From NCBI RefSeq assembly GCF_900142165.1, contig NZ_FQZY01000010.1, positions 1 to 64,000 of the forward strand: a stretch of DNA of 64,000 nucleotides. The letters run 5' to 3'. This document shows, in pieces, positions 17,361-25,161 of the stretch. The position numbers were made by a program, and so were the translations under genes. Every line of letters starts with the position of its first letter. The stretch's first letter is position 1. Source of the DNA: Hespellia stercorisuis DSM 15480 (GTDB taxonomy: Bacteria; Bacillota; Clostridia; Lachnospirales; Lachnospiraceae). The notes beneath the pieces were generated by a model. The model was given only the letters and a program-made list of their open reading frames with translations, was not told the DNA's origin and ran no database searches.

Positions 17361-18602
17361 ATGACAAAAATAGACATTATTTCAGGATTTCTGGGTGCAG
17401 GAAAGACAACTCTGATCAAGAAACTGCTTGAAGAAGCGTTTACCGGTGAACAGGTGGTTCTGATTGAGAATGAATTTGGTGAGATAGGGATTGATGGAGG
17501 ATTTCTGAAGGATTCAGGGATCGAGATCAAGGAGATGAACTCCGGCTGTATCTGCTGTTCACTGGTGGGAGATTTTGGGAAATCTCTTCAGGAAGTGGTG
17601 GATACGTATCACCCGGACCGTATTCTGATCGAGCCATCCGGAGTTGGAAAACTCTCAGACGTTATGAAAGCGGTAAAGGATGTTCAGGATCAGGTGGATA
17701 TTCAGATTAACAGCTTCTCGACTGTAGTGGATGTGAGTAAATGCAAATTATATATGAACAATTTCGGGGAGTTCTTCAGCAACCAGATCGAGTATGCCGG
17801 AGCAATCATCCTGAGCAGAACCGACAAGGCTGCGGTGGAGAAAACGAATGCCAGTGTGGCAATGCTCAGAGAGCTAAACGCGAAAGCGCCGATCATCACA
17901 ACTCCGATTGCGCAGTTAGACGGCAAAAAGCTTCTGGAGACGATGGAGCACAGCAAATCTCTTGAGGAAGAGCTGATGTCCGAGGCGATATGCCCGGAAT
18001 GCGGGGAGGTGCATGATCATGACTGCGGATGTGGCCATGACCACCATGAGGACCACGATCACGAAGGACATGCGCACCACCATGAGGACCACGATCACGA
18101 AGGACATGCGCACAATCATGAGGACCACGATCACGAGGGCCATGCGCACAATCATGAAGATCACGATCACGAAGGACATGCGCACAATCATGAGGATCAC
18201 GATCACGAAGGTCATGGGCACCACGATCATGAAGGACACGACCATGACTGCGGCTGTGGACATGATCACCACCACGAACATGACTGCGGCTGCGGCCACG
18301 ACCATGCGCACGGCCATCACCATGCAGACGACGTGTTCACAAGCTGGGGAAGAGAGACCATCAAAAAATATACGCAGGACGGCATCGCGCATATTCTGGA
18401 AACGCTGGAATCCGACAAAGCCTATGGCAATATTCTGCGTGCAAAGGGTATGGTAGAAGGCGAGGACGGAACGTGGATCTACTTTGATATGGTACCGGGT
18501 GAACATGAAGTGAGAACCGGCTCTCCGGAATACACGGGAAGATTATGTGTGATCGGTGCGGAGCTGGATGAAAGTAAAATTGCAGATTTATTTGAGGTGT
18601 AA
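17361..18602 (+). CDS. COG0523 (CobW-like) G3E GTPase with long His-rich metal-binding insert
   Basis: G3E-family GTPase predicted to deliver or store a transition metal. Walker A GFLGAGKTT (residues 9-17), the metal-binding CxCC-type GCICCSL (about 62-68) and LIEPSGVGK are present. The middle (about residues 217-325) is an array of His, Asp, Glu and Gly with four near-identical 12-residue HEDHDHEGHAHN units, flanked by HDCGCGHDH blocks. The C-terminal CobW_C domain follows. Such His tails bind zinc, nickel or cobalt in YciC/HypB-like proteins. The neighbours (a second GTPase and ZnuABC) point to zinc. The 12-codon DNA repeat is nearly identical between copies and may vary in number. Confidence 0.88.
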   Translation: MTKIDIISGFLGAGKTTLIKKLLEEAFTGEQVVLIENEFGEIGIDGGFLKDSGIEIKEMNSGCICCSLVGDFGKSLQEVVDTYHPDRILIEPSGVGKLSDVMKAVKDVQDQVDIQINSFSTVVDVSKCKLYMNNFGEFFSNQIEYAGAIILSRTDKAAVEKTNASVAMLRELNAKAPIITTPIAQLDGKKLLETMEHSKSLEEELMSEAICPECGEVHDHDCGCGHDHHEDHDHEGHAHHHEDHDHEGHAHNHEDHDHEGHAHNHEDHDHEGHAHNHEDHDHEGHGHHDHEGHDHDCGCGHDHHHEHDCGCGHDHAHGHHHADDVFTSWGRETIKKYTQDGIAHILETLESDKAYGNILRAKGMVEGEDGTWIYFDMVPGEHEVRTGSPEYTGRLCVIGAELDESKIADLFEV

Positions 18603-18605
18603 GAG

Positions 18606-19553
18606 ATGGAAGAACCAAGAGTAATGGTATACCTGATGACGGGATTCCTGGACAGCGGTAAGACCCAGTTCCTGAAATTCACGATCGGTCAGGAGTATTT
18701 TCAAATAGAGGGAAAGACCCTTCTCATCCTCTGCGAAGAGGGCGAGGAGGAATATGAGGAAAAACTGCTGAAGCAGTCGAATACCGTTGTGGAGCGCGTG
18801 AAGAAACCGGAGGAGCTGAACTTTAAGTGGCTGCAGTCAATGGAGGATAAATACCATCCGGAGCGTGTGATCGTCGAGTATAACGGAATGTGGAAAGTCA
18901 GTGATTTCGAGGAGACGCCGCTGCCGACAGGCTGGGGCATCACCCAGAAGCTGACTACAGTGGATGCCAGCACATTTCAGGCGTATATGGCGAACCTGAA
19001 GCCACTGTTTGTGGAGATGGTCAGGGACGCGGAACTGGTACTGTTCAATCGCTGCAGCGACCTGAAGCCGCTGGCGGGTTATCGCAGGAGCGTCAAGGTC
19101 GTGAGTCAGCAGGCTGAGGTCGTGTTTGAAAATGAGACCGGCGAGATTGATGACATTTTCGACGGCGATGTTCCCTATGATCTGGAGGCACCGGTGATCC
19201 GGATCGCCGATGAGGATTACGGAATCTGGTATGTGGATATGATGGACAACCCGGATCGTTATAAGGGGAAAACAGTGGAAATCACCGCCAAGGTGCGCAA
19301 GCTCAAGGGGGCACCGGAAGACATGATCGTTCCGGGGCGTATGGCAATGACCTGTTGCGCGGATGATACTTCATTTCTCGGATATGTGTGCAGAACGCCG
19401 AAGGCGCCGGAATTAAAGATTGGACAGTGGGTGACAGTCCGCGCGAAAGTCGTGTTCAAGCATGTGTCTGTCTACAGAGGAAAGGGGCCGGTTCTGGAGG
19501 CGGAATCCGTAGAAGCAGCCGAGCCGATCGAGGCAATGGTTTATTTTAATTAA
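18606..19553 (+). CDS. CobW-like P-loop protein fused to a DUF1980/YcgQ-like domain
   Basis: 315 residues. The first 190 resemble a G3E GTPase: TGFLDSGKTQFL gives the P-loop, and YHPERVIVEYNGMW aligns with the DRILIEPSG segment of the preceding gene. It lacks the GCICC metal motif. From about residue 200, DNPDRYKGKTVEI..PGRMAMTCCADDTSFLGYVC and the C-terminal YRGKGPVLEAESVE look like the DUF1980/TIGR03943 domain, which normally occurs in YcgQ next to a permease (YcgR) in zinc-responsive operons. The fusion and its place three bases after the His-rich GTPase suggest joint action in metal allocation. The function is inferred. Confidence 0.7.
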   Translation: MEEPRVMVYLMTGFLDSGKTQFLKFTIGQEYFQIEGKTLLILCEEGEEEYEEKLLKQSNTVVERVKKPEELNFKWLQSMEDKYHPERVIVEYNGMWKVSDFEETPLPTGWGITQKLTTVDASTFQAYMANLKPLFVEMVRDAELVLFNRCSDLKPLAGYRRSVKVVSQQAEVVFENETGEIDDIFDGDVPYDLEAPVIRIADEDYGIWYVDMMDNPDRYKGKTVEITAKVRKLKGAPEDMIVPGRMAMTCCADDTSFLGYVCRTPKAPELKIGQWVTVRAKVVFKHVSVYRGKGPVLEAESVEAAEPIEAMVYFN

Positions 19554-19599
19554 TGGAAATGTATCTGTTGTAAGAAAAATCATAGGAGGATTGTAAAGA

Positions 19600-20565
19600 A
19601 TGGAAAAAAAGTTTGATGTGATCGCTTTGGGAGAGCTGCTGATCGATTTTACCATGAATGGAACGAGTGAGCAGGGGAACAATATGTTTGAGGCATGCCC
19701 GGGAGGTGCGCCATGCAACGTGCTTGCGATGCTTGGGAAAATGGGAAAAAAGACGGCATTTTACGGTAAAGTCGGAAGTGACCAGTTCGGTACATTGCTT
19801 TCAGACACTGTGGCGGAGGCAGGAATCGATACCTCACATCTGTTGAAGGACGAGCAGGTCAATACCACACTGGCGTTTGTTCATACATTTCCGGATGGAG
19901 ACAGAGAATTTTCATTCTACCGTAATCCTGGTGCGGACATGATGCTCCATGCAGATGAGATTGATGCAGATTTCATCGGTCAGGCGAAGCTGTTCCATTT
20001 TGGTACACTGTCCATGACCCATGACGGAGTGCGCGAGGCGACGAAGAAAGCGCTGAAGGCGGCAAAAGAAAACGGTGTCATGATTTCCTTTGATCCGAAC
20101 CTGAGACCGCCGTTGTGGAGTTCGCTGGAACTGGCCAGGGAACAGATGGAGTACGGATTCCAGTTCTGCGATATTCTGAAGATCTCAGACAATGAGATTC
20201 AGTTCGTATCCGGAAAAGAGGATTATGACGAAGGAATCGCGTATCTTCGCGAGAAGTACAACATTCCGTTTATCATGCTGACACTGGGCAAGGACGGAAG
20301 CCGTGTCTACTATAAAGATATGCGAGTGGAATGCGCGGGATTTTCCTGCAAGACCATCGAGACCACTGGTGCCGGAGATACATTCTGTGGCAGTTCACTG
20401 AACTATCTGCTGGATCATGATTTCGAGAATCTGACCGAGCAGAATATTAAGGAAATGCTGACATTTTCGAATGCGGCAGCAGCTCTTGTCACCACCAGAA
20501 AAGGTGCAATCAAGGCGATGCCGGCACGGGAGGAAGTACTGGCGTTAATAAAAGAGCAGAGATAA
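19600..20565 (+). CDS. Fructokinase, PfkB/ribokinase family
   Basis: Phosphorylates fructose or a related sugar with ATP. The 321-residue protein shows ALGELLIDFTMNG, the substrate-side GGAPCNVLAMLGKMGKKT, YRNPGADMML and the C-terminal PfkB signature TTGAGDTFCGSSLNYLL with catalytic Asp. SFDPNLRPPLW is typical of bacterial fructokinases (ScrK group). AGGAGG precedes the start. It sits between metal-handling genes with about 45-base gaps on both sides, so it may be in the same transcript by chance of gene order. No sugar transporter is near. Confidence 0.85.
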   Translation: MEKKFDVIALGELLIDFTMNGTSEQGNNMFEACPGGAPCNVLAMLGKMGKKTAFYGKVGSDQFGTLLSDTVAEAGIDTSHLLKDEQVNTTLAFVHTFPDGDREFSFYRNPGADMMLHADEIDADFIGQAKLFHFGTLSMTHDGVREATKKALKAAKENGVMISFDPNLRPPLWSSLELAREQMEYGFQFCDILKISDNEIQFVSGKEDYDEGIAYLREKYNIPFIMLTLGKDGSRVYYKDMRVECAGFSCKTIETTGAGDTFCGSSLNYLLDHDFENLTEQNIKEMLTFSNAAAALVTTRKGAIKAMPAREEVLALIKEQR

Positions 20566-20611
20566 GAGCAACAGAGATAAAAGCAGTAGTAAAAAATGAA
20601 AAGGATTGTTT

Positions 20612-21607
20612 ATGAAAAAGGTAGTTCGGATAATCAGCATTTGCCTGTCGGTCATATTACTGGCAGGCGGGTGCGTGCAGAAACAATCGAATACAGATAC
20701 CGGAGATGGTGGAAAAGTGCAGGTCGTGACGACGATTTTTCCACCATTTGATTTTGTGCGCCAGATTGCAGGAGATTATGCGGATATCCGGATGCTCCTG
20801 AAGCCGGGGGCGGAGAGCCATTCCTATGAGCCGACTCCGCAGGATATCATCGCCATCCAGAACTGCGACGTCTTTGTCTACACCGGCGGAGAGAATGATA
20901 CCTGGGTGGACAGCATTCTGGAATCCATGGACACTTCGAAGATGCAGATCATCTCCATGACCGATTGTGTGGAGACGGTGGAGGAAGAAGTGAAGGAAGG
21001 AATGTTCAGCAGGGAGAGTCATGAACACGGCGAGGCAGAAACGCACACGGAGTTCGAGGGGGATGACCATGACCAGGCGGAGTTCGACGAGCATGTCTGG
21101 ACCTCCCCGGTCAACGCAGTACACATCACAGAACATATTGCGCAGGCTCTGATCCAGGCGGATCCGGTCCATGAAGCAGATTACCGTGATAACACAGAAA
21201 CTTATACGCAGAAACTGACTGCGCTGGATCAGGAATTTCGTGATGTGGTATCTGGCGCCGGGCGGAAAGAAGTCGTCTTTGGTGACCGGTTCCCACTGCG
21301 CTACTTCGTGGATGAATACGGGCTGGACTACTATGCGGCGTTCCCGGGATGTGCGGAGGACACGGAGCCGAGTGCGGCGACCATCGCATTTTTGATTGAC
21401 AAGGTAAAGGAAGACCAGATTCCGGTGGTCTTCAAGATAGAACTGAGCAACGGAAACATTGCCGGCTCCATTGCGGAGGCGGCGGGGGCGAAGGTAGAGA
21501 CCTTTTATACCTGCCACAACATTTCCGCAGAGGATTACAAAAACGGCGAGACGTATCTGTCACTGATGGAGCGAAATGTTGGAATACTGAAGGAGGCGTT
21601 GAATTGA
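20612..21607 (+). CDS. znuA: Zinc ABC transporter substrate-binding lipoprotein
   Basis: Captures zinc outside the membrane and hands it to ZnuB. The 331-residue precursor has a lipobox LLAGGC (Cys about 21). Cluster A-1 family motifs follow: SHSYEPTPQDI (first metal His), FDEHVWTSPVNAV (second metal His), and FPGCAEDTEPSAATIAFL (final acidic ligand region). Between them is a loop with HEHGEAETHTEFEGDDHDQ, the His/Asp-rich loop typical of zinc rather than manganese binders. The ATG at 20612 with AAGGA is preferred to an upstream TTG. It is translated just ahead of znuC. Confidence 0.93.
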   Translation: MKKVVRIISICLSVILLAGGCVQKQSNTDTGDGGKVQVVTTIFPPFDFVRQIAGDYADIRMLLKPGAESHSYEPTPQDIIAIQNCDVFVYTGGENDTWVDSILESMDTSKMQIISMTDCVETVEEEVKEGMFSRESHEHGEAETHTEFEGDDHDQAEFDEHVWTSPVNAVHITEHIAQALIQADPVHEADYRDNTETYTQKLTALDQEFRDVVSGAGRKEVVFGDRFPLRYFVDEYGLDYYAAFPGCAEDTEPSAATIAFLIDKVKEDQIPVVFKIELSNGNIAGSIAEAAGAKVETFYTCHNISAEDYKNGETYLSLMERNVGILKEALN

Positions 21608-21608
21608 T

Positions 21609-22319
21609 ATGAGTCTGATTACGTGTGAAAATGCGGCGTTTGCATACGAGAACAAGCCCGTGATCGAGAATCTGAATTTCACGGTGGACAGCGGAGATTA
21701 CCTGTGTATCGTGGGGGAAAACGGTTCGGGAAAAAGTACACTGATCAAGGGTCTGCTTCAGCTGATGAGCCCGGCGGTGGGGAAAATCATTATGGGAGAC
21801 GAGCTCCGCGCCAATGAGATCGGTTACCTGCCGCAGCAGACGGCGCTGCAGAAAGATTTCCCGGCCAGTGTCTGTGAGGTGGTGCTGTCAGGGTGTCTGA
21901 ACCAGAGCGGTTTGCGGCCATTTTACGGCAGGGAACAGAAACAGAGTGCCCGAAAGAACATGGAGCAGCTGGGAATCCTGGATCTGAAAAATGAGTGCTA
22001 CCGGGATTTGTCCGGCGGACAGCAGCAGCGGGTACTGCTTGCGCGGGCACTCTGTGCGACAACGAAGATGCTTCTGTTGGATGAGCCGGTGACCGGGCTG
22101 GATCCGGTGGTGACCTATGAGCTGTACCAGCTGATCGAGAAGATCAACCGGGAACTGAAAATCACGGTGGTGATGGTGTCCCACGACATCGAGAGTGCCG
22201 TGAAGTATGCCAGCCATATCCTGCATCTGCAGAATGAGCAGCTGTTTTACGGGACGACAGCAGAGTATCTGAACAGCGATCTCGGGAAGAAATTTATGCG
22301 AGGTGACTGCGATGATTGA
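21609..22319 (+). CDS. znuC: Zinc ABC transporter ATP-binding protein
   Basis: Powers zinc import. The 236-residue protein has Walker A GENGSGKST (about residues 38-46), a Q-loop in IGYLPQQ, the signature DLSGGQQQRVLLARAL, Walker B MLLLDEPVTGLD and the switch His in VSHDIESAV. The start is one base past the znuA stop, and the last codons overlap znuB by eight bases, so the three genes form one translation-coupled unit. Confidence 0.93.
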   Translation: MSLITCENAAFAYENKPVIENLNFTVDSGDYLCIVGENGSGKSTLIKGLLQLMSPAVGKIIMGDELRANEIGYLPQQTALQKDFPASVCEVVLSGCLNQSGLRPFYGREQKQSARKNMEQLGILDLKNECYRDLSGGQQQRVLLARALCATTKMLLLDEPVTGLDPVVTYELYQLIEKINRELKITVVMVSHDIESAVKYASHILHLQNEQLFYGTTAEYLNSDLGKKFMRGDCDD

Positions 22320-23133
22320 TATATTGGAACAGATGCTTTCTTATCCGTTTCTGACGAGGGCAATCGTGGTGGGGAGCCTGGTGTCACTCTGCTCCGCACT
22401 TTTGGGGGTGAGCCTGGTTCTGAAACGGTATTCCATGATCGGGGACGGCCTGTCCCACGTGGGATTCGGTGCCATGGCGATCGCCACGGCGGTGAATGTG
22501 GCCCCGCTGGCAGTGGCGGTTCCGGTGGTGATCGCAGCGGCGTTTCTGCTGCTGCGCGTGAGCAATAACAGTGCGATCAAAGGGGACGCGGCCATCGGTC
22601 TGATCTCCACCAGTGCGCTGGCCATTGGTGTTCTGGCCATATCGATGACGACGGGAATGAACACCGACGTCTACAACTACATGTTCGGAAGTGTGCTCGC
22701 GATGAGCGGGAGTGATGTCCGGCTGAGCATGGTTTTATCAGCAGTAGTGCTGATATTGTTCATTGTTTTTTATCACAAGATATTTGCGGTTACATTTGAT
22801 GAGACCTTTGCCCACGCGGTGGGAATCAAGACAGGATTCTACAACATGCTGATCGCGTTTCTGACAGCAGTCACGATCGTGCTGGGAATGCGTATGATGG
22901 GAGCGCTGCTGATCTCAAGCCTGATCATATTTCCGGCGCTGACATCCATGAGAGTGTGTAAGACATTTAAGGCGGTGATCATCAATTCGGCGGTGCTGTC
23001 GGTGGTCTGCTTCTTTGTGGGAATTGTGATTTCCTATGTCTATGCGACGCCGACGGGAGCCAGTGTCGTGGCGGTGAACATGGTGATGTTTGCGGTCTAT
23101 ACACTGGTTGGAGCCGTGAGAAGGAGAATATAG
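22312..23133 (+). CDS. znuB: Zinc ABC transporter permease
   Basis: An ABC-3 family integral membrane protein of 273 residues with about eight membrane spans. LSHVGFGAMAIA (about residues 46-57) and VGIKTGFYNMLI, followed by GMRMMGALLISSLIIFPALTS, are characteristic of ZnuB/MntB/AdcB permeases. The ATG at 22312 overlaps the end of znuC; the upstream in-frame GTG at 22303 is less likely. The gene ends three bases before the convergent GntR gene. Confidence 0.92.
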   Translation: MIDILEQMLSYPFLTRAIVVGSLVSLCSALLGVSLVLKRYSMIGDGLSHVGFGAMAIATAVNVAPLAVAVPVVIAAAFLLLRVSNNSAIKGDAAIGLISTSALAIGVLAISMTTGMNTDVYNYMFGSVLAMSGSDVRLSMVLSAVVLILFIVFYHKIFAVTFDETFAHAVGIKTGFYNMLIAFLTAVTIVLGMRMMGALLISSLIIFPALTSMRVCKTFKAVIINSAVLSVVCFFVGIVISYVYATPTGASVVAVNMVMFAVYTLVGAVRRRI

Positions 23134-23136
23134 CTT

Positions 23137-23844
23137 TTACAGCTCAAATATAAATTTATCACTTCGATAAACGGTACGTGCTACTTGCAGAATAATGCCG
23201 GATGGAAGTGAGACACATCGTTCTGTCAAAATAAGACTGGGGGCGTATCCTTTGATATTCAAAAGGGTACGCTCTTTATCTTTGAGTGAAGAAACAGTGA
23301 GCTGGACATTTTCGCTGTGTAAATTCAGGTATCCACAGCTATGCATGTAATCGTATAATGATGTGATTGTTTTTCCGTCCTCACGGATAGTGGGAAACAG
23401 ATCCAGTGGCAGATAACTTGTGTGAATGGCGATTGGCTCATCATTTAGAATCCGCAGGCGGGTAATCTTATAAATGGCCTCGTCACTGTCCAGTCCCAGC
23501 ATGGTCTGGATCAGAGAATCATCATGCAGTTTGCGGCAGCCGAGATTTCTGGTCTCAAAAGAAACATTCATAGCGGACAATTTCTTTGAAAAACTCTCAT
23601 CACTCATGGATAAGCGGATTTTTTCCCGTTTCCCGGAGAAAAAACTTCCGTAACCCTGCATGGAATATACATATCCCAGTTCCTTTAACCGTTCATAAGC
23701 CTTGCGGATCTCGCTGCGCGGAACACCAAAACGCGCGGCAAGCTTGTTTTCGCTGGGCATCTTTTCGCCTTTATCATAGACCTTTTTCTGAAAATCCTGT
23801 ATCAAAGAATCTGCAATCGTTTCCCAACTCCAATTCTGTTTCAT
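23137..23844 (-). CDS. GntR-family regulator with UTRA domain, PhnF-like
   Basis: About 235 residues: an N-terminal winged helix (KMPSENKLAARFGVPRSEIRKAYERLKELGYVYS) and a C-terminal UTRA effector domain (about residues 80-235). PIAIHTSYLPLDLFP, SLYDYMHSCG and the ending RTVYRSDKFIFE are typical of HutC/PhnF-type regulators. It is divergent from phnG and therefore the likely phosphonate-responsive regulator of the C-P lyase operon. The start at 23844 has AAGGAGA five bases upstream; the in-frame ATG at 23877 lies beyond that site. A TTGTAT/TATAAT promoter with an internal palindrome lies upstream. Confidence 0.88.
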   Translation of the reverse strand: MKQNWSWETIADSLIQDFQKKVYDKGEKMPSENKLAARFGVPRSEIRKAYERLKELGYVYSMQGYGSFFSGKREKIRLSMSDESFSKKLSAMNVSFETRNLGCRKLHDDSLIQTMLGLDSDEAIYKITRLRILNDEPIAIHTSYLPLDLFPTIREDGKTITSLYDYMHSCGYLNLHSENVQLTVSSLKDKERTLLNIKGYAPSLILTERCVSLPSGIILQVARTVYRSDKFIFEL

Positions 23845-23871
23845 ATCTGTCTCCTTTCCGAATCCATAGTA

Positions 23872-23929
23872 AAGCATCCCCCTTACCCACCACTTAGTGC
23901 TCTACGCACTTGAAGTGGGGGGATGCTTA
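23872..23929. repeat. Palindromic repeat copy D
   Basis: AAGCATCCCCC..CACTTAGTGC and GCACTTGAAGTGGGGGGATGCTT form a long hairpin between the GntR start codon and its promoter, so it would be in the GntR mRNA leader. Its core and its tail TTACAGATGTTCA match the copy at 17169. Confidence 0.85.
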
Positions 23930-23971
23930 CAGATGTTCAAATGCAGTCCGTATGGCTGCACAGTTTTTTCT

Positions 23972-24000
23972 ATTATAACAACAGAAAAAATGTTATACAA
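23972..24000 (-). promoter_or_regulatory. Promoter of the PhnF-like regulator with internal palindrome
   Basis: On the minus strand, TTGTAT (23995-24000) and TATAAT (23972-23977) are 17 bases apart. TATAACA (23974-23980) and TGTTATA (23991-23997) form an inverted repeat spanning the promoter, a plausible autoregulatory operator. Confidence 0.65.
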
Positions 24001-24012
24001 CACAAAGCGGCC

Positions 24013-24058
24013 AACCTTACCTAAACTTTACATAACCTAGTTGGCAACTTTACATAAC
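24013..24058 (+). promoter_or_regulatory. Pho-box-like direct repeats upstream of the phn operon
   Basis: AACTTTACATAAC occurs twice exactly (24024-24036 and 24046-24058), a 22-base period. A weaker AACCTTACCTA starts at 24013, 11 bases before the first. Repeats of TT(A/T)ACA-like cores on an 11-base period are the pattern bound by PhoP/PhoB in phosphate starvation. I could not place a convincing -10 box. Confidence 0.55.
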
Positions 24059-24112
24059 TCCAATAGGATGTAAAAAGTAAATAAAACAACAGTATTTCGA
24101 GGAGGAACCATT

Positions 24113-24535
24113 ATGAAAAAGCGGGAAGTGTCGGGGATTCTGGCACAGGCATCCAGGGATGAGGTAGGACAAATTGCAGGCAGCATCAAGGAACGGTGCC
24201 AGATACGAATTGTGAAGCAGCCACAGAAAACACTGGTTATGGTAAAAGCAAGGGAATCCATTCAGAAATCGTTATTTTATCTTGGCGAGGTCCTTGCGAC
24301 AGAGTGTATGGTGACTGTAAATGGAATGAAAGGCATCAGCGTAATGGCCGGTGATGATTTCGAAAAGGTGACGGATGCAGCGATTATTGATGGTTTTTTA
24401 AACGGGCAGGAGAACGAGAAGGCACAGGTGCTGCAGGAGATAAAAAGTCTGAGTGAAAAGCAGAGAGCCCGAAGAGAAAAATTAAACAAAGAACTTAAAA
24501 AGTCAAAAGTTAACTTTAATGTGATGGGAGAATAA
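24113..24535 (+). CDS. phnG: C-P lyase complex subunit PhnG
   Basis: Subunit of the PhnGHIJ core complex that converts phosphonates to ribose 1-phosphonate triphosphate. The 140-residue protein shows ILVKQPQKTLVMVKARES-like strands and LGEVLATECMVTVNGMKGISVMAGDD, the conserved PhnG segment. E. coli PhnG is about 150 residues. A strong AGGAGGAA precedes the ATG. It is the first gene of an operon running to at least 30791; the genes are four bases apart or overlap up to phnK and nearly so afterwards. The C-terminal third is rich in Lys and Glu. Confidence 0.92.
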   Translation: MKKREVSGILAQASRDEVGQIAGSIKERCQIRIVKQPQKTLVMVKARESIQKSLFYLGEVLATECMVTVNGMKGISVMAGDDFEKVTDAAIIDGFLNGQENEKAQVLQEIKSLSEKQRARREKLNKELKKSKVNFNVMGE

Positions 24536-24538
24536 GTG

Positions 24539-25150
24539 ATGATAAAGGAAATAAAGCTGGCATATGAATTTGATTTTGTTCATGACGGTCAAAAGGTATT
24601 CCGGGAACTGCTGGATGCAATGGCGAATCCGGGCACAATCAGGAAAATCACGCAGCAGAGTCAGAAGTTTGACGGCAGCTACACGTCATTGATGGCACTG
24701 GGATGTACGCTGCTTGACAATGAGGAAACGATGTACGTGGAGAAAAATCCAAATCTGTCGTCGGAGCTTCACAGCCTGACACTGGCACATGAGTCAGACC
24801 TGTGTGAAGCGGATTATGTGTTTCTTTCATCGGAGATGAATTACGGCTCCATGAGTCAGATATTAAAGAATGTGAAACAGGGCACTTATGCAGATCCGCA
24901 TTCGTCGGCAACCATTTTTCTGCTCTGTGAATGTGTGGAGGGCACAGAGGAAATGACACTGCGGGGACCCGGAATTAAGGACAGCCTTACGATTTCTGTA
25001 CGTCCTTATATAAAGAAAGTAATTCAGCTTCGAGATCATCTGCATGTGGAATATCCGCTGGGTGTCGACCTGGTGTTCGCAGATGAGACCGGTAACGTGA
25101 TGGGGGTTCCCCGTCTTTGCAAAGTAACGGAAGAAATTACAGTTGAGTAG
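24539..25150 (+). CDS. phnH: C-P lyase complex subunit PhnH
   Basis: Core-complex subunit that dimerises with PhnG/PhnI in the C-P lyase. About 203 residues. The DAMANPGTIRKI region near the start, ALGCTLLDNEETMYV, SATIFLLCE, GPGIKDS and YPLGVDLVFAD are recognisable PhnH segments; FRELLDAMANPG corresponds to the conserved FRxxLxAMxxPG motif. The ATG at 24539 has GGGAG eight bases upstream, and a GTG at 24536 is in frame. It starts three bases after phnG. Confidence 0.92.
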   Translation: MIKEIKLAYEFDFVHDGQKVFRELLDAMANPGTIRKITQQSQKFDGSYTSLMALGCTLLDNEETMYVEKNPNLSSELHSLTLAHESDLCEADYVFLSSEMNYGSMSQILKNVKQGTYADPHSSATIFLLCECVEGTEEMTLRGPGIKDSLTISVRPYIKKVIQLRDHLHVEYPLGVDLVFADETGNVMGVPRLCKVTEEITVE

Positions 25151-25161
25151 AGGAGAAGAAC

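Noticed and set aside
18010..18320. CRISPR-like regular repeats
   Set aside because: The repeats have no unique spacers, are in frame and encode His-rich protein sequence.
17916..18506. Minus-strand frame with repeated valine/isoleucine/methionine-rich membrane-like segments
   Set aside because: It is the reverse reading of the His/Asp/Glu-rich repeat of the GTPase gene; hydrophobicity is a by-product of the complementary codons.
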